This document shows positions 25,021 to 33,758 of a stretch of 34,771 nucleotides of DNA, piece by piece. The translations under genes were made by a program, and so were the position numbers. This DNA comes from DATLYB01 sp964502525 (GTDB taxonomy: Bacteria; Bacteroidota; Bacteroidia; Chitinophagales; CAIOSU01): assembly GCA_964502525.1 (NCBI GenBank), contig CAZCXH010000035.1:1-34771 (forward strand). The letters run 5' to 3'. The notes beneath the pieces are model-generated. The model ran no database searches, was not told where the DNA came from, and saw only the letters and a program-made list of their open reading frames with translations. Position 1 is the first letter of the stretch; every line of letters starts with the position of its first letter.

Positions 25021-25128
25021 AAGTATCAAGTAGTGAGTATCAAGTATCAAGACATTCAGGGCTTGTTGCCGTGAAAGTTATCTTGATACTTACACCTTGA
25101 TACTTGATACTTGTTACTCATTACTATT
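25021..25128. repeat. AAGTATC-type micro-repeat with inverted halves
   Basis: The gap before the TonB receptor is almost wholly built from TCAAGTATCAAG units: forward at about 25021-25051, inverted (CTTGATACTTGATACTTG) at about 25082-25128. The halves can fold into a long imperfect hairpin with GACATTCAGGGCTTGTTGCC in the loop. It lies in the presumed leader of the receptor mRNA or between two cistrons, where it could act on read-through. Equally it may be a neutral intergenic repeat. Confidence 0.75.
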
Positions 25129-25149
25129 TACCAATTCAAAAAACTAATC

Positions 25150-27543
25150 ATGAAAAAAATATTCTTTTCATGGTGGTGTCTTGTGCTTTGCTTTTGGGCA
25201 AACGCGCAGATTATCACCGTGCGCGACAGCGCCACAAGCCAGCCCCTTGAACTGGCAACGCTCGTCAGCGAAAAACCTTTGGCGTTCACCACAACGAACG
25301 CTGAGGGACAAGCCGATATTTCGGCATTCAAGGATGCGGAAAAAATTGAATTCCGCTCATTGGGATACAAGAGCGTTCACAAAAGCTATGCGGAATTGCA
25401 GGGCGTTTCATTTGTTGATTTATCTTCTGCAGGGCTTGCGATTGACCAGGTGGTTGTTTCTGCGGTTAAGTGGAATCTTGACAGCCGCGAAGTGCCCAAC
25501 AAAGTGAGTTCAATTTCACAGCAAACCGTAGCGCTTCAAAATCCGCAGACGGCTGCGGACATGCTCGGCATTTCAGGCGAAGTGTTCATCCAGAAAAGTC
25601 AGCAAGGCGGTGGAAGCCCGATGATTCGCGGGTTTGCAACCAACAGGCTGCTTTACACCGTTGACGGTGTGCGCATGAATACTGCGATTTTCCGCGCGGG
25701 CAATTTGCAGAATGTGATTTCGCTCGACCCGCTCGCGATTGAAAACACGGAAGTGCTGTTTGGTCCCGGCTCGGTGATTTACGGCAGCGATGCCATTGGC
25801 GGTGTGATGAGTTTCCGCACGCTTACGCCTCAGTTTTCATTCACCGATAAAACACTTGTGAAAGGGAGCGCTGTTGCGCGCTTCGCTTCCATCAACAAGG
25901 AACTGACAGGGCACTTTGATGTGAATGTCGGCTGGAAAAAATGGTCGCTGCTCACTTCGCTTACCTACAGCGACTATGACGATTTGAAAATGGGGCGCAA
26001 CGGTCCGGACGAATACCTGCGCGAATTTTACGTGCAGCGGGTGAACGACACGGATGTGGTGGTAACGAATGATGACCCGCTCGTGCAGAAGCCTTCGGGC
26101 TATTCGCAAATCAACCTGATGCAGAAGCTGCGTTTCAAACCAAGCGATAAATGGGATTTTGAATACGCGCTGCATTATTCGGCAACGAGCGATTATCCGC
26201 GCTACGACCGCCTGATTCGCACACGCAACGGTTTGCCGCGGGCTGCGCAGTGGTACTACGGTCCGCAGGAGTGGCTGATGAATTATCTGAGCGCAACAAA
26301 CACCGGCAACAACGCGGTGTATGACCAACTCACCATTCGCCTCGCGCACCAGCGTTTCAAGGAAAGCCGCAACGACCGTGATTTCAATGATGATGAGCTG
26401 CGCCACAGGAACGAGGAAGTTACTGCATGGTCAGCCAATCTTGATTTCAACAAATCCATCGGAAACAGAAACAAATTGTTTTATGGATTGGAAATGGTGC
26501 TTGATGATGTGAACTCAGCCGGGGTGAACGAATACATTTCAAATGATTCCACCGCAGCAGGTCCTTCGCGCTATCCGCAGTCAACATGGTCATCTTATGC
26601 GGCATACGTTGCGTGGCACTGGCGCATCACAAAAAAACTGTTGCTGCAGGCGGGTGCGCGTTACAATTACTTTTCGCTCGATGCCGAGTTTGACACCACG
26701 TTTTATCCGTTTCCATTCACCACTGCCGACATCAATGATGGCGCTGTAACGGGAAGCATTGGACTCGCCTTCAACCCGACAGACAAATGGTCGGTGAGCG
26801 CAAATTTTTCAACAGGATTTCGCTCACCCAATGTGGATGACATAGGAAAAGTGTTCGACTCGGAACCCGGCTTCGTTGTGGTTCCGAATCCTGATTTGCA
26901 GTCTGAATACGCTTACAATTTTGAAGCAAGCGTTTCAAAAATTTTTGGCGATGCAGTGAAGCTGGATGTTACCGGTTATTACACCATTTTACAGGATGTG
27001 ATGGCATTGCGCGATTACACGCTGAACGGACAAGACAGCATTTTGTATAACGGAGAAATGGGTAAGGTACATGCGCTGCAAAATGCCGAGAAGGCTTATG
27101 TATATGGAGTGCAGGGCGGCATAGAAGTGAAATTGCCGAAAGGCTTTGGCATTTCATCACGCGTGAATTATCAAAAGGGAAGACAACAACTGGAAGATGG
27201 CAGCGAACTGCCGATGGGGCACGTTGCGCCTTTGTTTGGCAATGCTGCGTTCACTTACAGCAGAAACAAGCTGAAACTCGACTGGTATGTGGTGTATAAT
27301 GCCGAAGCAAAACCGGAAAACATTCCCGATGATGGCGAAGGCGTTTTTCTGACCAATGATGATGGTGAAAAATATTGTCCGCGCTGGTACACGCTGAATT
27401 TTAAAGCGCTCTATCAAATCACGGACAACTTCTCAGTGAGCGGTGGCGTGGAAAACATCACCGACCAGCGTTACCGTCCATACCGTTCAGGAATTGTGGC
27501 GGGAGGAAGGAATTTTGTGCTTGCGCTGAGGGCGAATTTCTAA
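25150..27543 (+). CDS. TonB-dependent outer-membrane receptor (HmuR-like)
   Basis: This 797-residue outer-membrane gated importer begins with signal peptide MKKIFFSWWCLVLCFWANAQ. A carboxypeptidase-regulatory-like domain (about 21-90) is followed by the plug (about 100-230), with KVSSISQQTVALQNPQTAADML, GGGSPMIRGFATNRLLYTVDG, and NTEVLFGPGSVIYGSDAIGGVMSF. The rest is a beta-barrel with repeated aromatic strands, ending GGRNFVLALRANF with the C-terminal Phe needed for assembly. The plug is of the type found in heme/hemoglobin and metal-chelate receptors; the substrate is not determined. A TTG upstream keeps the frame open, but the ATG at 25150 starts a clean signal peptide. The small upstream gene may be its partner. 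A 24-bp perfect hairpin follows 19 bp after the stop. Confidence 0.93.
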   Translation: MKKIFFSWWCLVLCFWANAQIITVRDSATSQPLELATLVSEKPLAFTTTNAEGQADISAFKDAEKIEFRSLGYKSVHKSYAELQGVSFVDLSSAGLAIDQVVVSAVKWNLDSREVPNKVSSISQQTVALQNPQTAADMLGISGEVFIQKSQQGGGSPMIRGFATNRLLYTVDGVRMNTAIFRAGNLQNVISLDPLAIENTEVLFGPGSVIYGSDAIGGVMSFRTLTPQFSFTDKTLVKGSAVARFASINKELTGHFDVNVGWKKWSLLTSLTYSDYDDLKMGRNGPDEYLREFYVQRVNDTDVVVTNDDPLVQKPSGYSQINLMQKLRFKPSDKWDFEYALHYSATSDYPRYDRLIRTRNGLPRAAQWYYGPQEWLMNYLSATNTGNNAVYDQLTIRLAHQRFKESRNDRDFNDDELRHRNEEVTAWSANLDFNKSIGNRNKLFYGLEMVLDDVNSAGVNEYISNDSTAAGPSRYPQSTWSSYAAYVAWHWRITKKLLLQAGARYNYFSLDAEFDTTFYPFPFTTADINDGAVTGSIGLAFNPTDKWSVSANFSTGFRSPNVDDIGKVFDSEPGFVVVPNPDLQSEYAYNFEASVSKIFGDAVKLDVTGYYTILQDVMALRDYTLNGQDSILYNGEMGKVHALQNAEKAYVYGVQGGIEVKLPKGFGISSRVNYQKGRQQLEDGSELPMGHVAPLFGNAAFTYSRNKLKLDWYVVYNAEAKPENIPDDGEGVFLTNDDGEKYCPRWYTLNFKALYQITDNFSVSGGVENITDQRYRPYRSGIVAGGRNFVLALRANF

Positions 27544-27562
27544 ATGCCATTTGCGGTTTACT

Positions 27563-27613
27563 GTTTATGGTTTACATACGGTTTGGTTTCCAAACCGTAT
27601 GTAAACCATAAAC
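27563..27613 (+). terminator. Perfect 24-bp stem hairpin after the TonB receptor
   Basis: The arms 27563-27586 and 27590-27613 are exact reverse complements around a TTT loop; each arm contains GGTTTACATACGGTTTGG or its complement. The hairpin lies 19 bp after the receptor stop, between convergent genes, so it could terminate both. It lacks a clear T-run on either side. Its repeated GGTTTA units suggest it arose from an intergenic micro-repeat. The rest of the gap to 27752 shows nothing further. Confidence 0.6.
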
Positions 27614-27752
27614 CAGAATAACCTGATATGAAACGCTTGACAATGCAATAGGACTATATGGAAACAATTACATATCACATGATTCCTGTAGAGCATTCAT
27701 CTGATGACTTTTCAGAATGGACTCAAAGTTGGGCACTTCAATCTCAAACTTG

Positions 27753-30700
27753 TTAAACCCATTTCACCAAATTAAAGTCCATCTTGTTTGGCAGCAGGGG
27801 ATGCTTTGGGAAAATGCGGAAACCATATTCAAACACTCCGGACTGCGTTACCGGAAAAGTGGTTTCATAGGTTGCTTTGCTTCTGCCTGCATTGCGAACG
27901 GAAAGTTCCTGCTTGAAAATAATTTCCTTTGGCGAATCCTGGCTTTTTTTCTGTATGAAAAGCACCTCGACTCCAAGTTCCTCCGGTTTCAGGTTGCCAA
28001 GGCTCAGCACAATCTCCGCTTGAAAATCTTCGCCCATTAGCAGAGGCTTGTGGGCTGAATCATGCAAGGTCATGTCAATTACCTTGATGTTGTTCCAGTT
28101 GGAAATCACTTTCTTTTTCCATCCGCACAATTCCCTCACCGCGCTGAAATTGCCGCTGCAGATTTCCATGCTGCGGTTATACATGGGCGCATAGTACTTG
28201 CTGACATACTCGGAGATCATTCTTTTCGTAGTGAATTTGGGTGCTATGTTCGCGATGGAGTGCCTTATCATGTCAATCCACTTTTCCGGCAACCCATTAT
28301 TATTACGTTCATAATACATGGGAATGACTTCTTTTTCTATGATGTTGTAAAGCATCTCGCTGTCCAGTTCATCCTGGAAATCTTTTCTTTCATAAGTATT
28401 TTCAAGCGGAAGCGCCCACCCCGCACCGGGCAGGTAGCCTTCAGCCCACCAACCATCCAGCACGCTGAGGTTCAGCACACCATTCAGCGCTGCTTTCATT
28501 CCGCTGGTTCCTGACGCTTCCATCGGGCGCTCCGGATTGTTCAGCCACACGTCAACACCCTGAACCAGATATTTTGCGACTTCCATGTCATAATTCTCGA
28601 TGAAGATCACCTTGCCGCGGAACGCAGGCAATTCCGATATTTCAACGATGCGTTTGATCAGATCCTGTCCTGCTTTATCCTTAGGATGCGCCTTGCCTGC
28701 GAACAGAAATTGAACGGGCATGTCTTTCATGCTTATGATTTGCTTCAGCTTCTCCATGTCGTGAAACAAGAGGTGAGCGCGCTTATAGGTGGCAAACCTG
28801 CGGGCAAACCCAATGGTGAGCGTGTTTTCATCCAGAGAATTAAGAATTTCAATGACATCCCTCGGGTTTTCATGGCGCCTCGTCATGTCTGACCTTATCT
28901 TTTCGCCAAGAGCGTTTTTTAATTCACGCTTGAGGGCGGTCCTGATTTCCCAAACCTTATCATCAGGCATAATCAATATTTTCTCCCAGTCGCTGTCCTC
29001 CGGATGGCCTGAGAATTTTTCCCTCCCAAACAATTCGCGGTAAAAAATTTGCCAGGATTTTGCGGTCCACGTTTGGTAATGAACCCCATTGGTCACATAG
29101 CCTACATGCAATTCATTCGCCATGAATCCGGGCCACAGCGGGTTAAGCATTTCCTGCGAAACTCTTCCGTGTATTTCACTTACCCCGTTTATTTCCTGCG
29201 AAACACGGGCAGCCAGGTGGCTCATCGAAAACTTTTCATGAGAGTCGGTTTCGTCAATCCTTCCAAGCCCAACGAATTGCTGCCATCCGATATTGAAAAC
29301 AGTTGCGTATTCAGCAAGGTAAGCGCGTATCATTTCTTCGCTGAAAACATCATGCCCGGCCGGAACGGGAGTGTGCGTGGTAAAGAGGGTAGAGGCTCTC
29401 ACTATGTCGAGAGCTTCGGTGAATGAAATGTTCTCTTCCATTACGAGATTTTTCATGCGCTCTAAGCCAACGAATGCGGCATGTCCTTCGTTGCAGTGAT
29501 AGATAGCGGCTTTGATGTTCAGCGTTTGCAGCAGGCGGTTGCCTCCAATGCCAAGCAGCATCTCCTGTTTAAGGCGGTTTTCATGGTCTCCGCCATAGAG
29601 CTGATATGTGATGAAACGGTCATCAAAATTATTTTCTTCAATATCTGTATCGAGCAGGTAAAGCGGCACGCGGCCTACATCAATCTTCCAGATTTTAGCA
29701 TAGACGCGCCTGCCGGGAAGTGCAACGCTCACTTTCAACCAGTTGCCCGCATCATCGCGAACGGGAAGGATGGGCAGGAAAGAAAATTTCTGCGATTTGT
29801 ATTCGGCAAGCTGCTCGCCATGCTTTGACAATGTTTGCTTGAAGTAGCCGTGCCTGTATAGCAGCCCAACTCCAACCATGTCAACATTCGCATCGCTTGC
29901 TTCTTTTAAATAATCGCCTGCGAGAATCCCCAAGCCACCGGAATACAGCCTTACCATTTGGTTCAGCCCGTATTCCATGCACAGATAAGCAATGCGCGGC
30001 TGTTTTTCTTTTTTCGGCTGGCTCATGTAGGTTTTGAATGCATCATAAACTGCTTGCAGCTTTTCGAGAAATTCCTGGTTCTTCTCAAGACGTTTGAGCT
30101 TTGCATAGGGCAGCGCTTCAAGCACGGCCACGGGATTCTTTTTATAGCGGTCCCACAGTTCTTCGTCAATCATTTCGAAAAGGCTCTCGGCTTCGTAGTT
30201 CCATGACCACCACAGGTTTTTGGAAAGCTCCTGCAGCGGTTCAAGCGCCTTCGGAAATTCGGATTGAACAAACACCCTCCGCCACTTCGGCTGATTGTTT
30301 TTCGGGTGCATCAACCCTTTGAAGTCGAGCGATTCCACCTCGTGCTTGTCTTTATACAGATACTCCCTTCCCAGGCTTTTCTGAAGCGCGATGTCATAAG
30401 CTTTTCTGTAATAGGAAATCAGGCTGCTCCATTGCACCGTTTTGGAAAGCTGGAAGGCAGATTCCCTTGAAACCGATATTTCTTCCCGGTTTTTATTCGA
30501 AAAATCAAAAATGACCTTGGCTATTTTGTCAGCAGTCACCTCTTCGTCATTATCGCTGCGGTCAATCACGAAGATGCCGCTGTTCACATCACCCAGCGTA
30601 GCGCGCATCCATTTTCCGAAACCAGCCAACTGCGTGGTGATGGTAGGAATGTGGAATGCCATGCTTTCAAGGGGAGTGTATCCCCATGGTTCGTAATATG

Positions 30701-32060
30701 ACGGGAAAACGGACAGGTCGAAGCCGATGATGAGATCATAATAATGCGCGTTAAAAATTCCGTCATCACCGTGCAGGTAGGTGGGCACAAAAATCACTTT
30801 GACCTTATCTTCCTTGTTATTGGCAAGGTTGTTTGCTTTCAGGCGGTTCATCACGGGGTCGTTATCAATTCCCTGCAAATAATGAGTCAGCATTTCCGGA
30901 TGGAAGGAATTCAATTCGGAAATGTTTTGCATCCTTTCCTGCACCTCCCTGCGCGGTCCCGTGTGATGGGCGGGAACCATGATGAAAGCAACGGTGGTTC
31001 TGCTGTAGTTGGAATCTTTGTTCAGCTTGCCGATCGCATCAATGAAAACGTCAATGCCTTTGTTGCGGAACTCATACCTGCCGCTCTTTGCAAGCAGCAG
31101 CGTGTCGTCCGGCAAGTCAACACCGGCAAGGGCGCGGGCAACGGTTAATAATTTATTGCGGGCTTCATTCCTTTTCGCTTCAAAGTCGTTGTCGCCAGGC
31201 ACCATCTTGATTTCAAATCCATTGGGCGTGATGATGTCCGGCTCCTCTTCCAGAAATTGAACGCACTCCTGCGCGGTGATCTCGCTCACCGTGGTGAAGC
31301 AGTCCGCATATTGGGCGGAGCGTTTTTCAAGCGATTGCTTGGCGAGCACGTTGAAATCCTTTGCAATCTGGTCGCCATTATATTGTTTCAGCTTTGCATA
31401 TAGCGGAAGTCCGTTGCCTGCAATAGACCGACCCACGACAGTGGCGTGAGTGGTAAGCACCGTGCCGATTTGAGGAACGTTCTCGTGAAGGTATAGCACA
31501 CCGGTGCCGGTCATCCACTCGTGAAATTGAGCGATAATCTTGTCTTTGAACGACAGGTGAAACCTGTAGAAGCTTTCAATCACTTTTCCTGCCGCATAGC
31601 CAAACATTGCAGGTTCAATGTAGTCCCATTGCCCTGTCAGAGAATCAAGGTGGTATTTCGTCCAAAGGTTGGTGAATATTTCATCTTTCTTATGAAAGAA
31701 TGGAGTGAAGTCAATGAGGATGGCTATGGCGTAGTTGGAAAACTTCCACCGGCCGATTTTCAAGCGAAGCCCTTCCGATGCAGCCTGTTCTTTCCAAGAA
31801 AGAAAAAGATCGGCATCTTCAATGAATTCAGGATGCTCACCGCTTCCTTTCCAAACATCCGGGCCAACCGTAATGTAATTTTCACCCCAGCCCTGAACCA
31901 TCGTTGCAGATTTGCTGGTGATAACGGTGTGGATTCCGCCCACTTTGTTGCAAACCTCCCAGCTCGCTTCGAAAATGTAATCGGGTTTCAGCATTTTCTC
32001 ATCTTGCACAAAGTCCTGCTTCTTGACTTTAACATCCTGAGTAACAGTGGTTTGATCCAT
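27753..32060 (-). CDS. Fused GT3 glycogen synthase-GT35 alpha-glucan phosphorylase
   Basis: This 1435-residue protein joins two glycogen enzymes. The N-terminal half (about 25-565) resembles the eukaryotic GT3 glycogen synthase: YIFEASWEVCNKVGGIHTVI (28-47) and FPSYYEPWGYTPLESMAF (452-469), with E457 and E465 as in GYS1. It is not a GlgA-type GT5 synthase. After a linker comes the DUF3417 segment (about 600-680, ELSKNLWWSWNYEAE) and the alternative bacterial GT35 phosphorylase: RIAYLCMEYG, LYSGGLGILAGDYLK, HCNEGHAAF, THTPVPAGHD, and the PLP lysine K1189 in EASGTSGMKAALNG. A beta-sandwich C-terminus (about 1315-1435) ends the protein. Both halves retain their motifs, so one chain may both extend and phosphorolyse glucan. 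It follows GH57 by 97 bp in the same direction. The start is an ATG. Confidence 0.92.
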   Translation of the reverse strand: MDQTTVTQDVKVKKQDFVQDEKMLKPDYIFEASWEVCNKVGGIHTVITSKSATMVQGWGENYITVGPDVWKGSGEHPEFIEDADLFLSWKEQAASEGLRLKIGRWKFSNYAIAILIDFTPFFHKKDEIFTNLWTKYHLDSLTGQWDYIEPAMFGYAAGKVIESFYRFHLSFKDKIIAQFHEWMTGTGVLYLHENVPQIGTVLTTHATVVGRSIAGNGLPLYAKLKQYNGDQIAKDFNVLAKQSLEKRSAQYADCFTTVSEITAQECVQFLEEEPDIITPNGFEIKMVPGDNDFEAKRNEARNKLLTVARALAGVDLPDDTLLLAKSGRYEFRNKGIDVFIDAIGKLNKDSNYSRTTVAFIMVPAHHTGPRREVQERMQNISELNSFHPEMLTHYLQGIDNDPVMNRLKANNLANNKEDKVKVIFVPTYLHGDDGIFNAHYYDLIIGFDLSVFPSYYEPWGYTPLESMAFHIPTITTQLAGFGKWMRATLGDVNSGIFVIDRSDNDEEVTADKIAKVIFDFSNKNREEISVSRESAFQLSKTVQWSSLISYYRKAYDIALQKSLGREYLYKDKHEVESLDFKGLMHPKNNQPKWRRVFVQSEFPKALEPLQELSKNLWWSWNYEAESLFEMIDEELWDRYKKNPVAVLEALPYAKLKRLEKNQEFLEKLQAVYDAFKTYMSQPKKEKQPRIAYLCMEYGLNQMVRLYSGGLGILAGDYLKEASDANVDMVGVGLLYRHGYFKQTLSKHGEQLAEYKSQKFSFLPILPVRDDAGNWLKVSVALPGRRVYAKIWKIDVGRVPLYLLDTDIEENNFDDRFITYQLYGGDHENRLKQEMLLGIGGNRLLQTLNIKAAIYHCNEGHAAFVGLERMKNLVMEENISFTEALDIVRASTLFTTHTPVPAGHDVFSEEMIRAYLAEYATVFNIGWQQFVGLGRIDETDSHEKFSMSHLAARVSQEINGVSEIHGRVSQEMLNPLWPGFMANELHVGYVTNGVHYQTWTAKSWQIFYRELFGREKFSGHPEDSDWEKILIMPDDKVWEIRTALKRELKNALGEKIRSDMTRRHENPRDVIEILNSLDENTLTIGFARRFATYKRAHLLFHDMEKLKQIISMKDMPVQFLFAGKAHPKDKAGQDLIKRIVEISELPAFRGKVIFIENYDMEVAKYLVQGVDVWLNNPERPMEASGTSGMKAALNGVLNLSVLDGWWAEGYLPGAGWALPLENTYERKDFQDELDSEMLYNIIEKEVIPMYYERNNNGLPEKWIDMIRHSIANIAPKFTTKRMISEYVSKYYAPMYNRSMEICSGNFSAVRELCGWKKKVISNWNNIKVIDMTLHDSAHKPLLMGEDFQAEIVLSLGNLKPEELGVEVLFIQKKSQDSPKEIIFKQELSVRNAGRSKATYETTFPVTQSGVFEYGFRIFPKHPLLPNKMDFNLVKWV

Positions 32061-32157
32061 TTTTAAGGAGTTTAAATGATATGATTAAGGCACAAATGAT
32101 TAATCGTAATTACAACTCAATCCAAAAGAAGTTGTCGAGATAACACTCTTTTCCGGC

Positions 32158-33411
32158 TCAGCCTACATTAGTTTTCAACGTCCGCTTTGTTTCTTTCTGC
32201 GCGGCTTTTTTTGATTCCGCATCTTCAGCATGGCGCTTCAGGCGTAAAGAGAAATCGCTCAGGATGTTCATGTAGTTAATAAACGCTTCGTAGGGGGTAT
32301 CGTAAGGATTGAAATATTTGTGAACATCGCCATCTGAGAAGAACTTCGTGCACATATAATAGAAGTGATCGCTCGTTTGCAGGTATTTCCAGTCTTTCAG
32401 CATGCTCTCATCCGTGCAGTTTCTGACCACCGGCTCAAGACGGTAAAGCGCATCGAAGGCATCGTCCTGCAGATCGTTGCCGAGCCATGCGGTGAGGTCG
32501 CGCTCTTCATCGGCCCATGAAATGGGATAGGGAACATGAAGCGCCCCAACGGGATTGAATATTTCCGCAGCATCAGATGGGGTGATGAATTTATAATTTG
32601 AATTCGTAAATAATGCCCGCGGCAGATGGCGCATGAACTCGAAAATGCCCGTGTCAGCCCATTGGTGTTCGCCAAAGGTTTCGTAATCCATGAAAAGGTT
32701 AACAATCTCTTCTTCGCCCGGCAGCGCGTTGAGCCAGGAAACGAACTTATCGGCAGTAAGCGGCCATTCGCTCCAATTGCGGTTGGAAAAGCGAAACGCA
32801 ATATCATCGCTCAGCCTGAAATTTTTCAGCAGCAGTTTCAACTTGGGGTTTCGGGTGCTGCAATAGATATAGTTCGGGCTTTTCCAGCCCAAGATATGTT
32901 TTGCGCCTTCAGTGAGCATCGCCTTGAAGCCCATTTGCGAAACCATATCGCCAATTTGGTCTGAATAGATCAGCTCCGTATTTCTGAACACTCTCGGCTT
33001 CTGACCAAACATGCTCTGAATCCTTTGAGAATGCAGATCAACCTGGCTGAAAAACTCATCCCTGCTTTTCAGCGAGCAAAGCGAATGTGCATAAGTTTCT
33101 GCAAGAAACTCCACGCAGCCGGTTTGTGCCAGCCGTTGAAAACTCTCGAGCGCCTGTGGCGCGTATTTTTCCATCTGATCAAGGGCGGTGCCGGTAATGG
33201 AGAAGGCAATCCTGAACTGCTGCCCATACTCCTTTATCAAATCAAGAAGAACAGCATTAGTGGGAAGGTAGCATTTATTGGCGACCTTCTGCATGATGGC
33301 GCGGTTAGCGTGATCGTCATAATAATAATGGTTGCTCCCGATGTCAAAAAAACGGAAAGTGCGCAGCCTGACAGGCTGGTGAACCTGGAAGTAGAAGCAG
33401 AGATAGCGCAT
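32158..33411 (-). CDS. GH57-family alpha-glucan hydrolase or glucanotransferase
   Basis: This 417-residue cytoplasmic enzyme has no signal peptide. GH57 motifs are present: HQP (11-13), LAETYAHS (103-110), FRNTEL with nucleophile E146, and MDYETFGEHQ with acid/base D242. Members are alpha-amylases, 4-alpha-glucanotransferases or branching enzymes; the size fits the amylase-like group annotated in Bacteroidota next to glycogen synthase. The last 25 residues are Lys/Glu-rich. It should act on storage glucan together with the synthase-phosphorylase fusion encoded 97 bp downstream, in one operon. The ATG start follows a promoter-like pair at 33440-33470. Confidence 0.92.
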   Translation of the reverse strand: MRYLCFYFQVHQPVRLRTFRFFDIGSNHYYYDDHANRAIMQKVANKCYLPTNAVLLDLIKEYGQQFRIAFSITGTALDQMEKYAPQALESFQRLAQTGCVEFLAETYAHSLCSLKSRDEFFSQVDLHSQRIQSMFGQKPRVFRNTELIYSDQIGDMVSQMGFKAMLTEGAKHILGWKSPNYIYCSTRNPKLKLLLKNFRLSDDIAFRFSNRNWSEWPLTADKFVSWLNALPGEEEIVNLFMDYETFGEHQWADTGIFEFMRHLPRALFTNSNYKFITPSDAAEIFNPVGALHVPYPISWADEERDLTAWLGNDLQDDAFDALYRLEPVVRNCTDESMLKDWKYLQTSDHFYYMCTKFFSDGDVHKYFNPYDTPYEAFINYMNILSDFSLRLKRHAEDAESKKAAQKETKRTLKTNVG

Positions 33412-33439
33412 CGGAAGTTTTAGGGCTCTAATTTAAGGG

Positions 33440-33470
33440 TAAAATTAGTAAATGAAGTTGGTGTTCAAAA
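33440..33470 (-). promoter_or_regulatory. Candidate Bacteroidota promoter of the alpha-glucan operon
   Basis: On the minus strand TTTTG (33466-33470) is followed, after 18 bp, by TAATTTTA (33440-33447), close to the phylum's -33 TTTG and -7 TAnnTTTG consensus. It lies 28 bp ahead of the GH57 ATG. Only the last base of the -7 element departs from the consensus. Confidence 0.4.
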
Positions 33471-33648
33471 TTTCCCTTGAGAAAGTCGCCTGAAGGAGTT
33501 GCCTGCAGGCGGAGGCAGGTTGCTCGAAAGGCTGTCCGCTTAGCATGTCAATGGCAAATTGATTTATCGGGTAAAGGCGAACCGGTTTGATGAGAATTAT
33601 TTTTTAATTTTTCTAATCTGTTTGACCTCCGGAAGAAGAGGGAGTATA

Positions 33649-33689
33649 CGAGAGTAGTCGAGTTTCCGAAGAAACGAGACGTACTCTCG
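33649..33689 (-). repeat. Long imperfect hairpin after the aquaporin gene
   Basis: CGAGAGTA (33649-33656) pairs with TACTCTCG (33682-33689). The inner part (GTCGAGTTTC with GAAACGAGAC) extends the stem to about 17 pairs with one bulge, one two-base mismatch and a CGAA loop. It lies 70 bp after the aquaporin stop and touches the 57-bp inverted-repeat arm at 33690. It may act as terminator or be part of the repeat. The remainder of the 335-bp gap (33424-33758) holds a CCTGC..GGCAGG-type short inverted sequence near 33500 and no recognised gene. Confidence 0.6.
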
Positions 33690-33746
33690 GTTAATACCGA
33701 ACATTCTATCGTTCCATTTTTCGATAACCTGACTTGTTTCGGTATA
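33690..33746 (-). repeat. Left arm of a 57-bp inverted repeat flanking the aquaporin
   Basis: Aligned with the reverse complement of 34715-34771 I count 48 of 57 identical bases, the first 17 (GTTAATACCGAACATTC) being perfect. The adjoining CTTGTTTCGGTATAATT (33733-33749) is also the end of repeat R3, with one change. Confidence 0.85.
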
Positions 33747-33758
33747 ATTCTGAATCTC

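Larger units (their letters stand above)
33597..33758 (-). other. 53-codon open frame directly after and in frame with the aquaporin stop
   Basis: Reading on from the aquaporin TAA in the same frame gives 53 sense codons, starting EIQNYTETSQVIEKW and ending PLLPEVKQIRKIKK before a TAA at 33597-33599. It includes an internal ATG at 33704 (35 codons). It overlaps the R2-type repeat arm and the large hairpin. The matching arm at 34715-34771 differs mainly at first and second codon positions, including a stop, so coding selection is not supported. I read it as repeat DNA that happens to be open, or a decayed extension. Confidence 0.35.

Noticed and set aside
25021..25128. Possible CRISPR-like array in the AAGTATC repeat
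   Set aside because: The units are 7-9 bp, directly adjacent, in both orientations, with no unique spacers of constant length and no cas genes in the window.
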